64,000 bases of DNA from Paragordius varius (Eukaryota > Nematomorpha), in NCBI GenBank assembly GCA_964247055.1, contig OZ176053.1, forward strand, positions 11,780,001 through 11,844,000, in the 5' to 3' direction. The notes under the pieces were generated by a model. It saw only the letters and a list, made by a program, of their open reading frames with translations, was not told the origin of the DNA and did not search any database. The position numbers and the translations under genes were made by a program. This document shows positions 1 through 11,865 of this stretch, piece by piece. Within the stretch, counting starts at the first letter, position 1, and the number at the start of each line of letters is the position of its first letter.

Positions 1-120
1 ACCACCATAATTACTAAAGAAGAAGAGGAACGCATATCATATTCGAAAAGACCGCTATTTATCACTGAACTCAAGGATGTCCATGCCAAGATTCATAGCA
101 CTGTACGGTTGGAGGCTAAG
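1..120 (+). CDS. sls: Ig domain 1, first half (exon cut by window edge)
   Basis: Open in frame 1 from the window edge; 40 codons visible, starting with an acidic linker (KEEEER) and then RPLFITELKDVHA, a typical start of a titin-type Ig domain. Donor AAG|gtaaaa at 121, phase 0. It joins the next exon inside the Ig fold. The true exon start is outside the window. Confidence 0.8.
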
Positions 121-249
121 GTAAAATATATCGCTTTAAATGATTTATCTAATCATTAGATTATCAAATTTTTTTATTATAAACATACATAATGATCTAC
201 CCATAATTTAGATCTGTTTTAAATGTTTATTATAATATGATTTTGAAAG

Positions 250-487
250 ATTGAACCAACACAAATCGAAGACAATACAATACAGGTAGGCTGGTATAAA
301 GATGGAAAACTCATTATAACAGATGAGACCAGAACTACGGATCGTTTTAGGACATTTGTTGATTCTCAAACTAAATCAACCATATTGGATATCTCTGATG
401 CACAAACAAGTGATTCTGGCGAATATGTATGTGTTATTCGAAACTCAAATGGCCAGGCACTTAGCAAATGTCGAATTGTTTGTGAAG
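250..487 (+). CDS. sls: Ig domain 1, second half
   Basis: Phase-0 acceptor at 249, phase-1 donor GAAG|gtactt. It shows the I-set Ig core: VGWYKDGKLI (strand C tryptophan) and SDSGEYVCVIRNSNG (the D-x-G-x-Y-x-C signature of strand F). Together with exon 1-120 it makes one complete Ig domain. Confidence 0.85.
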
Positions 488-719
488 GTACTTGATAATG
501 GTTAAAAATTATAATCTTCCGCTTTGGATCATTAATGGCATAATTTGATATTTAAAACTTTAAGGCCAAGGAGCTATTAAAAATATTGAAATTTCGGCTT
601 TTTAATTTTTATTAGCCCTAATCATCCATACAGTAAATTCAAACAAATCAATATCATTGTCGGGTCTTTGTATAATTTAAAATAAATTATTATAACTTAA
701 TTATATGTTTTGTCTTTAG

Positions 720-872
720 ACTTTGGCCAACCACCACACTTTGTGAATCGTTACATGAGGTTAGATAATTTGAATGAAGGCGATACCGCGCATGTAGAGT
801 TTAAGTTGGAGCCAGCCAGTGATCAATCTATGAACATTGAGTGGTTTTTTAACGGACAACCACTAAGAAATG
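720..872 (+). CDS. sls: Kettin-type Ig domain 2, first half
   Basis: Phase-1 acceptor tctttag|ac, donor AATG|gtaaat. The peptide contains FKLEPASDQSMNIEWFFNGQ, the strand B-C pattern typical of kettin repeats (EP-x-x-D-x-x-x-x-EWF-x-NG). This motif is the main reason for assigning the gene to Sallimus/kettin, whose Ig repeats bind actin. Confidence 0.85.
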
Positions 873-1064
873 GTAAATGTCTTCAATCGAATCGAAATAT
901 ATATATTTTAATTTACTCCTTATATATTTTTATAATAATAATATCTTACGCATTTCTAAAATTCCTATATTATTACACTAAATTTGGAACCCAGTAAAGG
1001 GTTGCAATCACACTTTGAAGTGTTTATAGAAAACCACAAATATAACATTATCTTTATTACATAG

Positions 1065-1208
1065 GATATCGTACGAAAACTACTCATGAGTTTGGCTATA
1101 CGATACTAGATATTTCATCGATACAATCCGAAGATTCTGGAGTCTATGAGTGTAGAGCTACCAATAATTATGGATCAAAAACGGCCGTTGCTGTTATCGA
1201 ATGTCTTA
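1065..1208 (+). CDS. sls: Kettin-type Ig domain 2, second half
   Basis: Phase-1 acceptor acatag|ga, donor CTTA|gtaaat. It encodes TTHEFGYTILDISSIQSEDS followed by GVYECRATNNYG, the kettin form of strands D-F (x-x-FGY-x-x-LDI...EDSG-x-Y-x-C-x-A-x-N-x-YG). Confidence 0.87.
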
Positions 1209-1509
1209 GTAAATATTTATTTTTAATATTTTTATAAACTTAATCATCAAAAAGATACTCAGACACTGCATAATTGCCATCAATGTTTTTGGGGAAAAAT
1301 TTGTAGAACTTTTTAATTTTCGTTCCTAAACATTCTAGAATAGTAATAATATATTTTTAATAATAATTGAAATTTAATTAATAAATATAATCTTATATTG
1401 TCTTAAAAAGGGGTTATTTGAATATTACCAATTTTTTCCCACGATTGCATATGGACGTTTCATGTAATATTGCTTAATTATAAATTGTATGCTAACTTAT
1501 TCTATTTAG

Positions 1510-1608
1510 AACCAAGAAGCTCTCACACCTCACCAACCAAAACCAATAATTTTGAGACTTACGTAAGGAAAGAAACTACCGAGGATACTGTTAGCAGTCT
1601 TCTTAAAG
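1510..1608 (+). CDS. sls: Inter-Ig linker exon
   Basis: A 33-codon exon (acceptor ctatttag|aa, donor AAAG|gtgtgc, both phase 1) rich in Ser, Thr, Lys and Glu without an Ig core. Kettin is known for linkers of about 35 residues between Ig domains, and this fits in length and position. A 2.8-kb intron follows. Confidence 0.7.
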
Positions 1609-3820
1609 GTGTGCCAATATCAATGTTTTAATGATTCCTTAATGACTTATTGTATTTTAACCTAAACAATAGATTATTTACATGAATATAATATATATAA
1701 AAGCATGAATCTAGTGTGTGTGTTTTTGATGTGTTTTCATCCGTTCATATCGATGTCCTTATTTTGTTAGCGAAAAATAGCATTATAATTGCTTTATTTA
1801 TTAATGGATACATTTTGCAATTAAATTGGTTTCGATAGAAAACGCACTTTATTCATGCTTCATATATTTGTATTCTGTAAATAAATTTATTAAACGATCA
1901 CATCAATTTTTCGAATTTTTAAAGTTTTTTCACCTTTGTTTTTCAACTTCATATAACCATTTTAAATTCCTTAAAAAGATATAAAATTCCGAAAATTGGT
2001 ATGATATTATAATTACCAGGCAACAAGTACTCTGTCATTAAATTAATGAGTTGCTTGACTTTATTACTAAGAGGGTATTAAGTTCTAATCATTATAACAC
2101 TAGGAGACAAATATAAGCATTCCATTATTTTCTAGTTATTTCATAAAGAAAAGTCATGAAAAAATAATTGAATGATAAACGAAATTAATTAGTCTATCAA
2201 AGGCATAAAATTTTAGTAAAACTAAAACCCTGAAAAATCCATATCTATATCCGATTAATATATCAGGACTGGGACTTTTGGTATGGCTGAAGGGGCTGTT
2301 AGTAGAGATATATACACTTTTTTGTTTTTAGCCAAAATTAAAAATCACATCATTGTGCACATTAAAGATCAAAAAATTTTGTTGGGAGATAAATGCTCAA
2401 AAAATGTCATATTCTTGAAAATCGTATATATTAACTTATACAAGGTTTATTTATAAGTTTTTAACGGTTTTAGGTAAAAATATGTTTTTTAATTATTTAT
2501 TTGATGGCTTTTCCACATTATGCACATCTCAGAAATTATATCGTGCTAAAAAACTGATATCATTTTCGGAAAACAATTAATTAAGCTGTTTTCTAACGCC
2601 GTTGATAGTCGAGCGCTGCTCTGCGATGGTAAGCCAATTTGAAGTTGTATTAATCCGATGGAGCCAGGTCAGGCGAGGGGAAGCGAAAAAAATTTCCATT
2701 GAAGCGATTTTAAAGAGTCGTTAACTGGTTTGCTCTATCAGACATAGAAATGTAAATACTTTGTCTTCTGGGGAATTCTGGTCGTTTTTCGATTTTTTCA
2801 TGCTTTAAATTGATTATTAGTTGGCGATAGGGTTGTAATACTAAGTTTTAAAACAGAATACAGAATAATAGCTATGGTCTCATCTGACATGGGGCCCGCT
2901 CCCTTTCCAAGGAGGCGATTTCGCATTGGTATTGATGGATCGAATTCGCTAGGTCAAAACTTCGATTTTTTTTGGTTATAAAAAAGAGCTATTTCTCGTC
3001 CCCTGTTAAAAATCGATGCAAAATTATATATTTTAGTTCAGATGCAGGAATAATAAGTCACTTTGCGTTTGATTTGACATTCACTCGTATTGTATGGGAA
3101 CCTTTTTTGGTGAGATATCTATTGATTGTTATAATACCTTTATGCCCCATTCGTTGTTTATTTTTTGTGGGTTATTCTTTAATTACTCTTGCACGTTAGT
3201 TTCGTAGCTGTTGTGTGATTACCAGAGTACCCACTTTCACATAAAATCACACCATGTGTAATCGATAAGCATGTTCACCATATGCTTCTGCCAGCAAACG
3301 ATCTTATTCAGCTGCATTTTTATAATGGAAATGCGTAATATTATTTTGCATTCACAAAACTCAAAATATTGAATGATAAAATTAGACGCTAGTTTTTAGC
3401 TAACTCAACTTGATTGTGTTTGTCGTTGAACGGAATGGGGTCTGTAATAATTAATTACTTTTCATTTATGTCTTTTCTTAGTTTAACTGGTAATTTCTTA
3501 TGTCTGCACCTGGTATTTACTGATCTTTCAAAATTTATATCAAAGAATCGGTTGTGATTTTCCTACTTTAAAATTTATGCAAAAAAAGATTAGGCAATGA
3601 AAAGTCTTAAATATGAGATTTCCGAATAATAATTACAACGCCACTTGTTCTAATCCGTCATATTTATTCTGAAATTTATCCGTTTTAAGGATAATAGTGC
3701 ATACCACTCCTCAATACATATCGAAGTTATCAAATATTTGTTTAAATTTTAAAAACAATTTATTTTAGACACCCCAATATGTTTTCCACAATAAATAATA
3801 GCTTAAAAATCATATTGTTG

Positions 3821-3823
<3 letters not shown>

Positions 3824-3855
<32 letters not shown>
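3824..3855. repeat. (TA)n microsatellite
   Basis: About 16 uninterrupted TA units in the intron before Ig domain 3. Confidence 0.95.
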
Positions 3856-3858
<3 letters not shown>

Positions 3859-4353
3859 TAGCGCAACTGCGGTTTTACCCTGTGTTAAGGTCTATAAACA
3901 TATTTTGTTTAAAATCGGAGACTTACAAATTTCGAATACACAAAAAATGGCATTAAGTTACTACTAGAGTTTAAACTAAAAACACTTCATCTGTTAATAT
4001 ATATCTTCTAACATAAAAAGTTTTAAATGTCATCAGTTAACAAAGTTGATAAAAAGAATCCGTTAAAATTAATTTATAGATATGATCATAAAATTTATCT
4101 GATTGTTTTGCGAAACAATAATAGTATTGTGAGTCTGTTATTAAAATTTATAATTTCGATTGACATAATGTTAATATTCAATTTTTTAAATGTGTGTATT
4201 TTATATAATTTATTTCCAAATAAATTAATTATCACATATTAGATGGCGTAATAGAAATATTACCGCTCCAAATAACAAAAAGCACTTTTAAAATTATCAA
4301 ACATACTGTAAACAATTTTAATATCCATTTATTTGATGCGTTGACTAAAGTGA

Positions 4354-4354
4354 T

Positions 4355-4386
<32 letters not shown>
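4354..4386. repeat. (TA)n microsatellite next to an acceptor
   Basis: TA run with one TG interruption, ending about 10 bases before the proposed acceptor at 4396. It takes the place of a normal pyrimidine tract, so length changes here could affect splicing (inference). Confidence 0.9.
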
Positions 4387-4396
4387 AAATATCAAG

Positions 4397-4552
4397 TATT
4401 GGAAACAATTGAAGAACCACCGGCCTTCAAAGTTCCTTTAAAAAATCTTGAAGTTTTTGAAGGAGAAACAACCCATTTTAAAGCGACTTTTGATTCTACA
4501 TCACACACTAATCTCAAAGTCGAATGGTTTTTTAACGATGAACCGCTATTGG
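4397..4552 (+). CDS. sls: Kettin-type Ig domain 3, first half
   Basis: Phase-1 acceptor tatcaag|ta, donor TTGG|gtattt. It encodes PAFKVPLKNLEVFEGETTHF and then LKVEWFFNDEPLL, again the kettin-type EWFFN. The acceptor has a poor pyrimidine tract, so the exact first base is less certain than the rest. Confidence 0.78.
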
Positions 4553-4629
4553 GTATTTTTCATTATATTATAAATTCTATAGTTTTTAACCTTATTTTAC
4601 AGTTTAAAAAATTTTTTGTACACGATTAG

Positions 4630-5257
4630 CGTCCACAAGGTTTCGCCCAAATTTGGATGGGAATGTGGCCAGTCTGGACATAACACCGACATATAAAGAG
4701 GATTCTGGAACATACAAAATAGTAGCAAGTAACTCAGATAACCGACAAACTGCAATCAGTACAGCAACTCTCAAATGTTACCCTAAACCTATCATCCCAG
4801 CACCCAAATTTATTAGTCCTTTAACTTTGGCTGCCCCTTCAAGTGGATATTCTTCAGAAACGACTACTAACATAACCACAACCACAACAACAACAACAAA
4901 TAAAATGAGATCGGGTTCATCATCTGTGATAGAGGCCAAAATAAGCCCTGGATTGCCTGAAGATCTTGAGATTGAATGGTTTCACAACGGACGCTCCTTA
5001 ACGAAAGAATCGGCTTATAGCAGTATAGCTAGGTCCAAATACCGATTTGTTCGTGACCTTAAAAGTGGATACATTGGTTTACACAATTTGCAAGTCATAG
5101 TAAATGATGCCGGGCGCTATACCGTGACAATTAGGAATCAAAGTGGCTCAGATCAAGTAAGCGCTGATTTTGAAGTAGATCAACCGGCGGTATGTCATTC
5201 ACCGGTTCAAAGCAACTTTGTCACTCGATTTCAGACTGAAATAATTCCGGCCAAAAA
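4630..5257 (+). CDS. sls: Ig domain 3 second half and Ig domain 4
   Basis: Phase-1 acceptor cgattag|cg. Residues 1-55 finish Ig 3 (LDITPTYKEDSGTYKIVA). Ig 4 then begins at PAPKFISPLTL, has a Thr-rich stretch (run of eight Thr plus Asn, about 4875-4902), continues through LEIEWFHNGRSL and ends GRYTVTIRNQSGSDQ. Strand F of Ig 4 lacks the usual cysteine. The donor is tentative: AA|gttacc at 5258 is the only phase-2 site that matches the next exon. A consensus-like gtatgt at 5190 would be phase 0 and does not match. Confidence 0.75.
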
Positions 5258-5422
5258 GTTACCTATTTTTTGAATATTTGTTTATAATTAATTTTTATAC
5301 GAGAGATAGCTAATTCATCTATTTTACCCTATTATATATTCAACTTTCTAGATAAAATTAAGCTAAAAATTTTTTTAGAACTTCCTGACCTATACTAAAA
5401 TTCTAGATTATTTTTTGTATAG

Positions 5423-5583
5423 AATTGAGACTACGATTGAAACCAAAAATGATTTGGAAGTTATAAAAACTATTGAATCTGAAACATTGACAAGTTCTCC
5501 GCGTATATTACATCCTTTACGAGATTTCATCACTACCCAGCGACAATCTGCATATTTTCAATGTACGATCAGTGCACATCCAG
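5423..5583 (+). CDS. sls: Linker and Ig domain 5, first half
   Basis: Phase-2 acceptor ttgtatag|a, phase-1 donor CCAG|gttttt. An acidic linker (ETKNDLEVIKTIESETL) is followed by the Ig start PRILHPLRDF and the strand B cysteine (FQCTISAHP). Confidence 0.8.
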
Positions 5584-5659
5584 GTTTTTAAAATACTTTT
5601 TACTTTCTTTGTTTACCTATATTGAAAGAATTAATTTCTATATTAAATGTAAATTTTAG

Positions 5660-6057
5660 AACCAACCATCGAATGGTATAAGGATGATAAATTACTTGCA
5701 ACAACAAGTGAATCCGCCCTTAAACCCCCTTACATAAGCACGACTGTAATGAAATCGACAGAATCCCCAGGAACCTACACGTATACACTTAAATTGGCCG
5801 AATGCTTTTTGGAGGACGAAGGTATGTATACTGCACAATTGACCAACTCAGCTGGTACCATAAGGTCAAGCGCAAAATTAACGGTTCAACAAATTAGACC
5901 TGATATAGAGGGCCCGTCATTTGTACGATCGATTGATAGCACAAGAGTGACCGAGGGCCAAACTATGTCATTCGTATCCAAATTAATCGGTAAACCACGC
6001 CCAACTGTACATTGGTTTAAAGATAATGTGGAACTGGTATCATCAAATAAATATCAG
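5660..6057 (+). CDS. sls: Ig domain 5 second half and Ig domain 6 first half
   Basis: Phase-1 acceptor attttag|aa. It finishes Ig 5 (PTIEWYKDDKLL ... DEGMYTAQLTNSAG) and starts Ig 6 (GPSFVRSIDSTRVTEGQTM ... PTVHWFKDNVELV). The donor CAG|gtacaa at 6058 is chosen because it is phase 0 and joins KYQ to ISFSGSTCKLTI of the next exon, restoring a normal Ig. The open frame itself runs on to 6081. Confidence 0.85.
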
Positions 6058-7460
6058 GTACAACGGTTTTCAGGTATCTAAAATTCGGAAATTAAATTTA
6101 ACTATCAATATCTATTTTACGTGATTAAATATTTAATGCAGCCGTTGATTGATCTGGAAATTATAATCGATTCCAAAGAGGTATTTAAATAAAATACATG
6201 TGCTTTACTTGTTTACAAATAATCAGTGCGGCTCAAAATTTACAATACAGTATGTACATTTTTGTTGGCCAATTCAGATTAATTTTGGCTTGGCAAAACA
6301 GTACTGTGTGTTTTAAAAAGGAGAATGTCAAAATTTACATTCTATATTATTTAATTATGGATAATTTCTTTTATATACGCTACTGTATTGCCAATAGGCT
6401 AACAAAAATTTGAATTGACTAGCATAAATGTGCATATAGTAATTAGTATTGCTTTCGGTCTGGTCTTAGAATCAATTTTATTAAAAAGTTATTAAAGGCC
6501 TTTTGTATTTTGGATGATAGCTGATTTTTAATTTGACCTTGATGCGGATGTTTTGATCGATAACTCAGTGCATTTTTTGTTACCAATTATTCGTACATGT
6601 AATGGCTTACTGTATTAATCTTAATATATAAATTAATATATAATTAATAAACATATTGTGCCAAGAATTGGGTAAAAATATAGCTTTGAAATTTTGATAA
6701 ACCGACAATTTTGGGTGAGGATATATTTTAAGCCATTCACTATTATGATTTTTAGCTATCTACTGTTATGTATAATATTTACAAAAATGTTATAGGAAAA
6801 TACCATAAGCTCAGATATTTAAAAGAACACTTTATATGGGATCGAATGACAAAATTATATAATTTTAAAAAGTGTATATGTATTTTGATGGAAATGTCAA
6901 TATTATTAGTTTTTGGATTTAATTACTTTTTTAAATAAAATATAGCTTCTTGGGTAATGTATGGATTTAAGAAAATTAATAGTTATCAGTTACTTCTAAA
7001 ATTAACTTTTTTGGTTCTAAAATATTACAGTTATATTTTTATCGAAAGATTTTATATTTAATTAATCTCAGCACAAGCCTAATAATTATGTTTATTTCAA
7101 AGGAAAGGTGTTTGTCGGGTGTAAAATACATATATTAAGAAAATATTGTATATAAATTTATTAACAAACAAACCTTCTGACAAATTTACCCATTTAGGGT
7201 TAAAAGTTAATTTTTAAAAGGTAATTTTAACACGAGCCCAACTTTTTAGATAAAGGTAATTTAATTAAAATTGTTTGAAATTTATTATTTTGTGTCATTT
7301 ATTGTTTTCGGAACTTTTTTCTCTGGTAAAAATTAGTTTTTTGCTTTTATTAGTCCCAATGCAATCATCTTGGCTATTTTGAATGTTAGCGGTTTTTCTT
7401 AACAACAATGTCTTTTCTAAACTTTTTTTGCGATAAAATTTGACTTTTCTTTTTTCTTAG
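6058..7460 (+). other. 1.4-kb intron
   Basis: AT-rich intron splitting Ig domain 6 between strands C and D/E. No exon, gene or clear terminal-repeat element was seen. Confidence 0.65.
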
Positions 7461-7590
7461 ATAAGTTTTTCGGGTTCAACCTGCAAGCTAACCATCACGA
7501 ATTGCACGCAAGAGGACAATGGAACGTATGTGTGTAAGGCAGAAAATGTGGCTGGGAAGGCGGAATGCACGGCGGCCCTTGTTGTGGAAC
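7461..7590 (+). CDS. sls: Ig domain 6, second half (internal-exon form)
   Basis: Phase-0 acceptor after a good pyrimidine tract (ttttttcttag|ata). It encodes CKLTITNCTQEDNGTYVCKA and ends ALVVER. The donor GAAC|gtaaga at 7591 is strong and phase 1, matching the exon at 8444. If the donor is not used, the same frame reads on to a stop at 7806-7808. Confidence 0.85.
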
Positions 7591-7808
7591 GTAAGAAAGA
7601 ACCTGAATCATATATTGCACGCACGGATGTTGATACGCTTGTAACAACAAGCATAACAACTTTTAACAATGATTTTACTAACGCAAATACTAATGAAAAA
7701 CAAAACAACCGTGATCAAATTGATAAGGCTACTGAGGATGATGATGCATCCAAGCATATAAGCATCGAAACTAGCTATTTTACTAATAAAATTCTGAACA
7801 ACGAATAA
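7591..7808 (+). CDS. sls: Alternative 3' extension: kettin-like C-terminus
   Basis: Reading through the donor at 7591 stays open for 72 codons and stops with TAA at 7806. The tail is hydrophilic and rich in Asn, Thr, Asp and Glu, without a domain. AATAAA follows at 7953. In Drosophila sls, the shorter kettin protein is known to end within the gene by alternative 3' processing. The position here, right after the kettin-type Ig region, fits such an isoform. Inference from the sequence only. Confidence 0.6.
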
Positions 7809-7952
7809 TGATAGAATTGGAATGTTTTATATATATTATCATGGCAGATGCAGCTTTATCTTTTTCAAAAAACCTTTTACCGCATGATTGACATATTTTA
7901 TATAGTTATCAGTAATACTATTGGTTATAAATGTATTTTTGTGGATAAAGAA

Positions 7953-7958
7953 AATAAA
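7953..7958 (+). terminator. Candidate poly(A) signal (kettin-like isoform)
   Basis: AATAAA 145 bases after the stop codon at 7806-7808. AT-rich DNA yields chance AATAAA often, so its value comes from its position. Confidence 0.45.
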
Positions 7959-8443
7959 TGTTGCGATCAACTGATTTTTGCAAAAACATCCCATTTGCAA
8001 TTACGCTGAAATTAAAAGGGCTTTATAACCAAAACTATTGCTGTTGACTGTATTAGTTAGCATGCTGTTCTTATATTTTAAATATAGTATTTTTGCATCA
8101 TAATCTCATATATTTAATTTTTGCTTGAGAGCATATTAAATTTATCAGTTATGCATCCATTATTTTTTTGTTAAAAGATTACTGACCAACATCTATGAAA
8201 TATTATTTATTTTGGCATTCCATCGATATATCTATAAGTAGTTTGTCATGTTAATTTATATTACATAACAGCACGCATTAATTACATCTCTAGTCTTACA
8301 TTCCAATATGTTGTTACATTAGTTCATATTGCTAAATTATAAATTTGAAATCTTTTTAGAAATACAATAAATTTAAATTATACACCAAAAGTTTATTATT
8401 AAACGTAGTATATTGTTACTCAAATACCAAATAAAATTTTTAG

Positions 8444-8824
8444 GACCAATTCAAAAAACCACGAGTAGCCAAACGTCAGATGAAACAACGGTTGAAATTA
8501 CAGAAGCGAGCACAACAAAACAATTTAGTTCTCAAGAGACACCTCATATAATTACACCGTTAGTACCTTTACGCGTATCTGAGCGCAAAACGATTGAATT
8601 AAGTTGTCAATTTTCTCCGTTCCCTTACCAAGAATTAGTTTGGAGCAAAGATGAAAAGGATTTATCTTCTAGCACAAAGCATGAGATAATAACTGAAAAC
8701 CAAACGTATCAATCAACTCTGCGAATATATAATGTTAGTCGAGAAGATGAAGGTGTTTACACCTGTAAAGCAGTTAGCCCTGATTTTGATCTCATAACTG
8801 CAGCTAGTGTACAAGTTATCCCTG
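8444..8824 (+). CDS. sls: Linker and Ig domain 7
   Basis: Phase-1 acceptor aatttttag|ga, donor CCTG|gtattg. A Ser/Thr-rich linker of about 30 residues leads into a complete Ig domain on one exon: PHIITPLVPLRVSERKTI, ELSCQF (strand B Cys), LVWSKDEKDL and REDEGVYTCKAVS. Confidence 0.88.
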
Positions 8825-8939
8825 GTATTGTTTAATAAAAATTCTTAAAAAACAATATAAAATTGATCTTTGACGCCTGAATCGAGTGTTGCCTTCGACA
8901 ATTATTTGTTTATTTTGCCATTATTTTATCGTCATCAGG

Positions 8940-9000
8940 GTTGTAGATTAAACCACTTTTTCAAAACCGGTCGTCATAAGTCATGACCATTATTCCCCCT
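8940..9000. mobile_element. Fragment of a hAT-like non-autonomous element
   Basis: The stretch begins agggttgtag and contains accactttttcaaaa, ccggtc and gtcatgaccatt. It matches, with differences, the left end of the hAT-like element at 15119. No matching right end or target duplication was found nearby, so it is called a decayed fragment. Confidence 0.4.
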
Positions 9001-10219
9001 TCTCAAAGATATGTTTGACTGTCAAAAACAAATGTAAACACTTATAATAGTAAAAACTTAAAAAAATTGATTTATCTAATAAGAAATAGGGATTAATTTT
9101 GTGAGTTACGCCCTGTGCTACTGCCATTTTAACATTTTTGGGGTTATTATATGATTGAAAAATATAAGAAAACTTTGGTTTTATAAAACATTAAAATCAA
9201 TAGCTGAACCAAGATGTTTATTCATCCTAAGTCTCACTGTTTGTCTATCATATCATGAAGGAAATTGTATTTAATAGACAATAGTTTAATTCTTGCATTA
9301 CCGAATGGATTCATTAAAGGTTAATATATTTTCGCATCCAAACGGCAGCGGGTGGAAGCAGCAATTATTAAGTTGCTGCACAAAATGGGATAAATTTTTA
9401 AAGTCAGTTTTTCTAAACGGCCCTAAACTTGTATATTTATATACCTAGGCCCATTGTACTATAAAAACTAAATTGTAGGTAATATTCAATGGTTTAGATT
9501 GAACTATGTTAAACTGCAAAAGAGGATTTCTCGCTTATCAAACATTTATTGAACCATTTAATAAATAAGGTAAATGCCTGAATTAGTCTTAGCTTGCTCC
9601 ACTATAAATATCCTTGATAGTTGTTTTTTTAAATAACTATTGACCAGGTCTGTGGATCGTTTACAATTTATCAGAAATTCAGCGTTTGATTTGAGTCGCT
9701 TAACAATATTACGTGAAGACGCTTTAGCTGCCAGATTTTTTTTGACTCTCTTTTAGTTCAAATTAATTATCATGGTTTTTAGAACGGTTATGATTTTTTA
9801 GCTGTGCCGCTGTTTTTAATAACGGGTGCCAAATTTTTTTTATAAACCATAGCATTATGAATTTTTTATCTATTGTTGAGAGAGATTGTAAAACGAACCA
9901 CCATCGAACATTTTCAGAATATGGCATAATCTCTATCCAATTATAACTATCTCTGGTACTTTGTAAACATATTTATTGAATCTAAGTTATTAGTCTCCTT
10001 TGTAATTAAAATTATGAATAAAGAAGCAAATATTAAGTAACCAATCGGGATATATAAATATTGATTCAAACTGGTTAACGATATGAATTAAGTCATAAAA
10101 CCAAAAATCTTTGACTGATTTTTATTATAGGGCACATATTAATAATTCGTTGCATTTTTGTTATGTTTACTATTAAAGAGAAATTAATCAATATACTGAT
10201 AAAAGTGTTAGCTTTGAGA

Positions 10220-11400
10220 CAATTTTGGAAACACTTGTAAGCCCATTTAAATTTAAAAAGGAAATTTTTTGATTTATAAATTAGCCGAGAGGGAGTTAGC
10301 CGTTTATTTTAGCCCTCAGGTTTGCCTACCCTGAAAAAACAAGCACTAAAAATTCAGAGTTGAAGCACGTTTCCAAAAGAACATGTAGGCCAATTTAGTT
10401 TCAATAATGTTTTTTCATTGTTTTTACAGACGCACCGGTGACTTGAAGGTTTTCTTTCAATTTAACCCTCGGTTTTCCTCACTGTTATAATTGTTTTTTG
10501 GAAATTTGATAAATTGAAAGCAATGTTATAGAAAACATGGAAGTTAAGGAATTTTACTAATACAATTGAATTGTTCCATCAATGCTCCGACGTTGACTGA
10601 GCAATTTACGGAAAACATGTGGGCTTGTTCCAATACAAAGTGAAATTTCTGAATTCATTTTCAAATGGGCCAATCATTTTTCGAATAAGCCCCCCATCCC
10701 CCCATCACTATCCCTTTGTAAATGGGCTTTTAAACAATATTAGTTTTAAAGCTATTTTCCAAAAAATGTGTAGGCCCATTCAATTTCAAAAAAAACTATA
10801 TATTCATTTATAACGTGACAGAGCTATTTTTTATATTATTTTCTTAGTTACTCTCCATCCTTCTAAAAATGGGGTTTCGGAAAACCAAAATTGGTAATAA
10901 AAAAAGATTTCAGGAAAACGTATAGGCCAATTCTTATTCAACTTTATTTTTTCATATTGTAATAAAGGTGGCTCACAGTCATTCTTTTAAATTTACCTTT
11001 TACAGCTCCTCCTGTGTGAAAATGAAACTTTGAAAAAAAAACAATAGCTCTACAGCAATTTGCCGGAAATGAATAGACCATTTGAATTCAAAATTGGAAT
11101 TGATTAATCTATAAATGCAGATGGTGACTGAATCATTTTAAATTTTCCTTTCGGTTTTGCCCCATCATCCTCGTGTATGGTTTTTTATAAATAATGGTTT
11201 GGAGGCGATTTTGTAGAAAACAAGGCCGATTTTCAAATTTAATTGATTTCGAATTTCCTCACTTCAGCGCCGTAGGTATTAAAAAGGTTTATTAAAAATA
11301 TAGTTCGGTTTGAAATAATTTCAGATAAACTGAAAGAAAATTTTTTAATTTTATTATAAACGCCCCACGAGTGACTAAGCATTTTTAATTTTACAGCTAC
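10220..11400. repeat. Degenerate ~150-bp tandem repeat in an intron
   Basis: A recurring core, roughly ggaaaacatgtaggcccat followed by tcaattt, appears near 10225, 10374, 10610, 10760, 10910, 11062 and 11214. Between cores a second block with gtgactgag, an A/T run and aattttcctt recurs. Most spacings are 149-152 bp, with one of about 236. The units have drifted far apart, which points to an old array. Confidence 0.6.
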
Positions 11401-11865
11401 TTTTATTTAATGATTAAAAATTAAGATAATTGCAAAATACAGTAACCCGCTCTTATCCGCATAATGAGTTTTTAGGCATCACTTATTAATTATGATATAT
11501 CTTTTCGAATTTTTAGTTAGGTGTTAGTTTGCTAAATCTATTCTAAACCCACTATTTTGTGGATATTTTTGAAGCCCTCAAGCTAAAAACGATAAAAAAA
11601 AAATTTTAAAAAATAAAATATAATTATGATTACTAAAACTTATTCAGATTTAATAAACCAATCGTTACTCAAAAAGGGGTCTTGATGCGTTTTAAAGCCA
11701 TATATAATCAATGGGTATGAGGAGTTATAAAGTATTAAAAGTGTTTAAAATAGAAGATAAATTATATTTTTCATTAGGTTGTAAGTCACACCTCTATAAG
11801 CTAAAAAACCTTTAATTTCTAATCTTTATTAATTTGAATTTTGAAATTATATTTATAATTAATAG

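Larger units (their letters stand above)
1609..4396 (+). other. 2.8-kb intron
   Basis: No exon-like open stretch with usable splice sites was found. It is mostly AT-rich, with a (TA)n tract at 3824-3855 and another at 4354-4386 just before the acceptor. Bases about 2590-2960 are noticeably richer in G and C than the rest, with no recognised gene or terminal repeat. Confidence 0.6.
8825..11865 (+). other. 3.0-kb intron with repeat debris
   Basis: No coding exon was found. It holds a transposon-end fragment near 8940-9000 and a degenerate tandem repeat of about 150 bp at 10220-11400. The rest is AT-rich and unremarkable. Confidence 0.65.

Noticed and set aside
2972-3199. 75-codon frame in the first long intron
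   Set aside because: No Ig, FN3 or other domain, and no usable phase-matching splice sites.
5190-5195. Consensus donor gtatgt in the exon of Ig 4
   Set aside because: It would leave phase 0, while the next exon needs phase 2; the site at 5258 matches instead.
6253-6393. Second mariner-like miniature element
   Set aside because: acagta-type ends are present, but the inverted match does not extend beyond a few bases.
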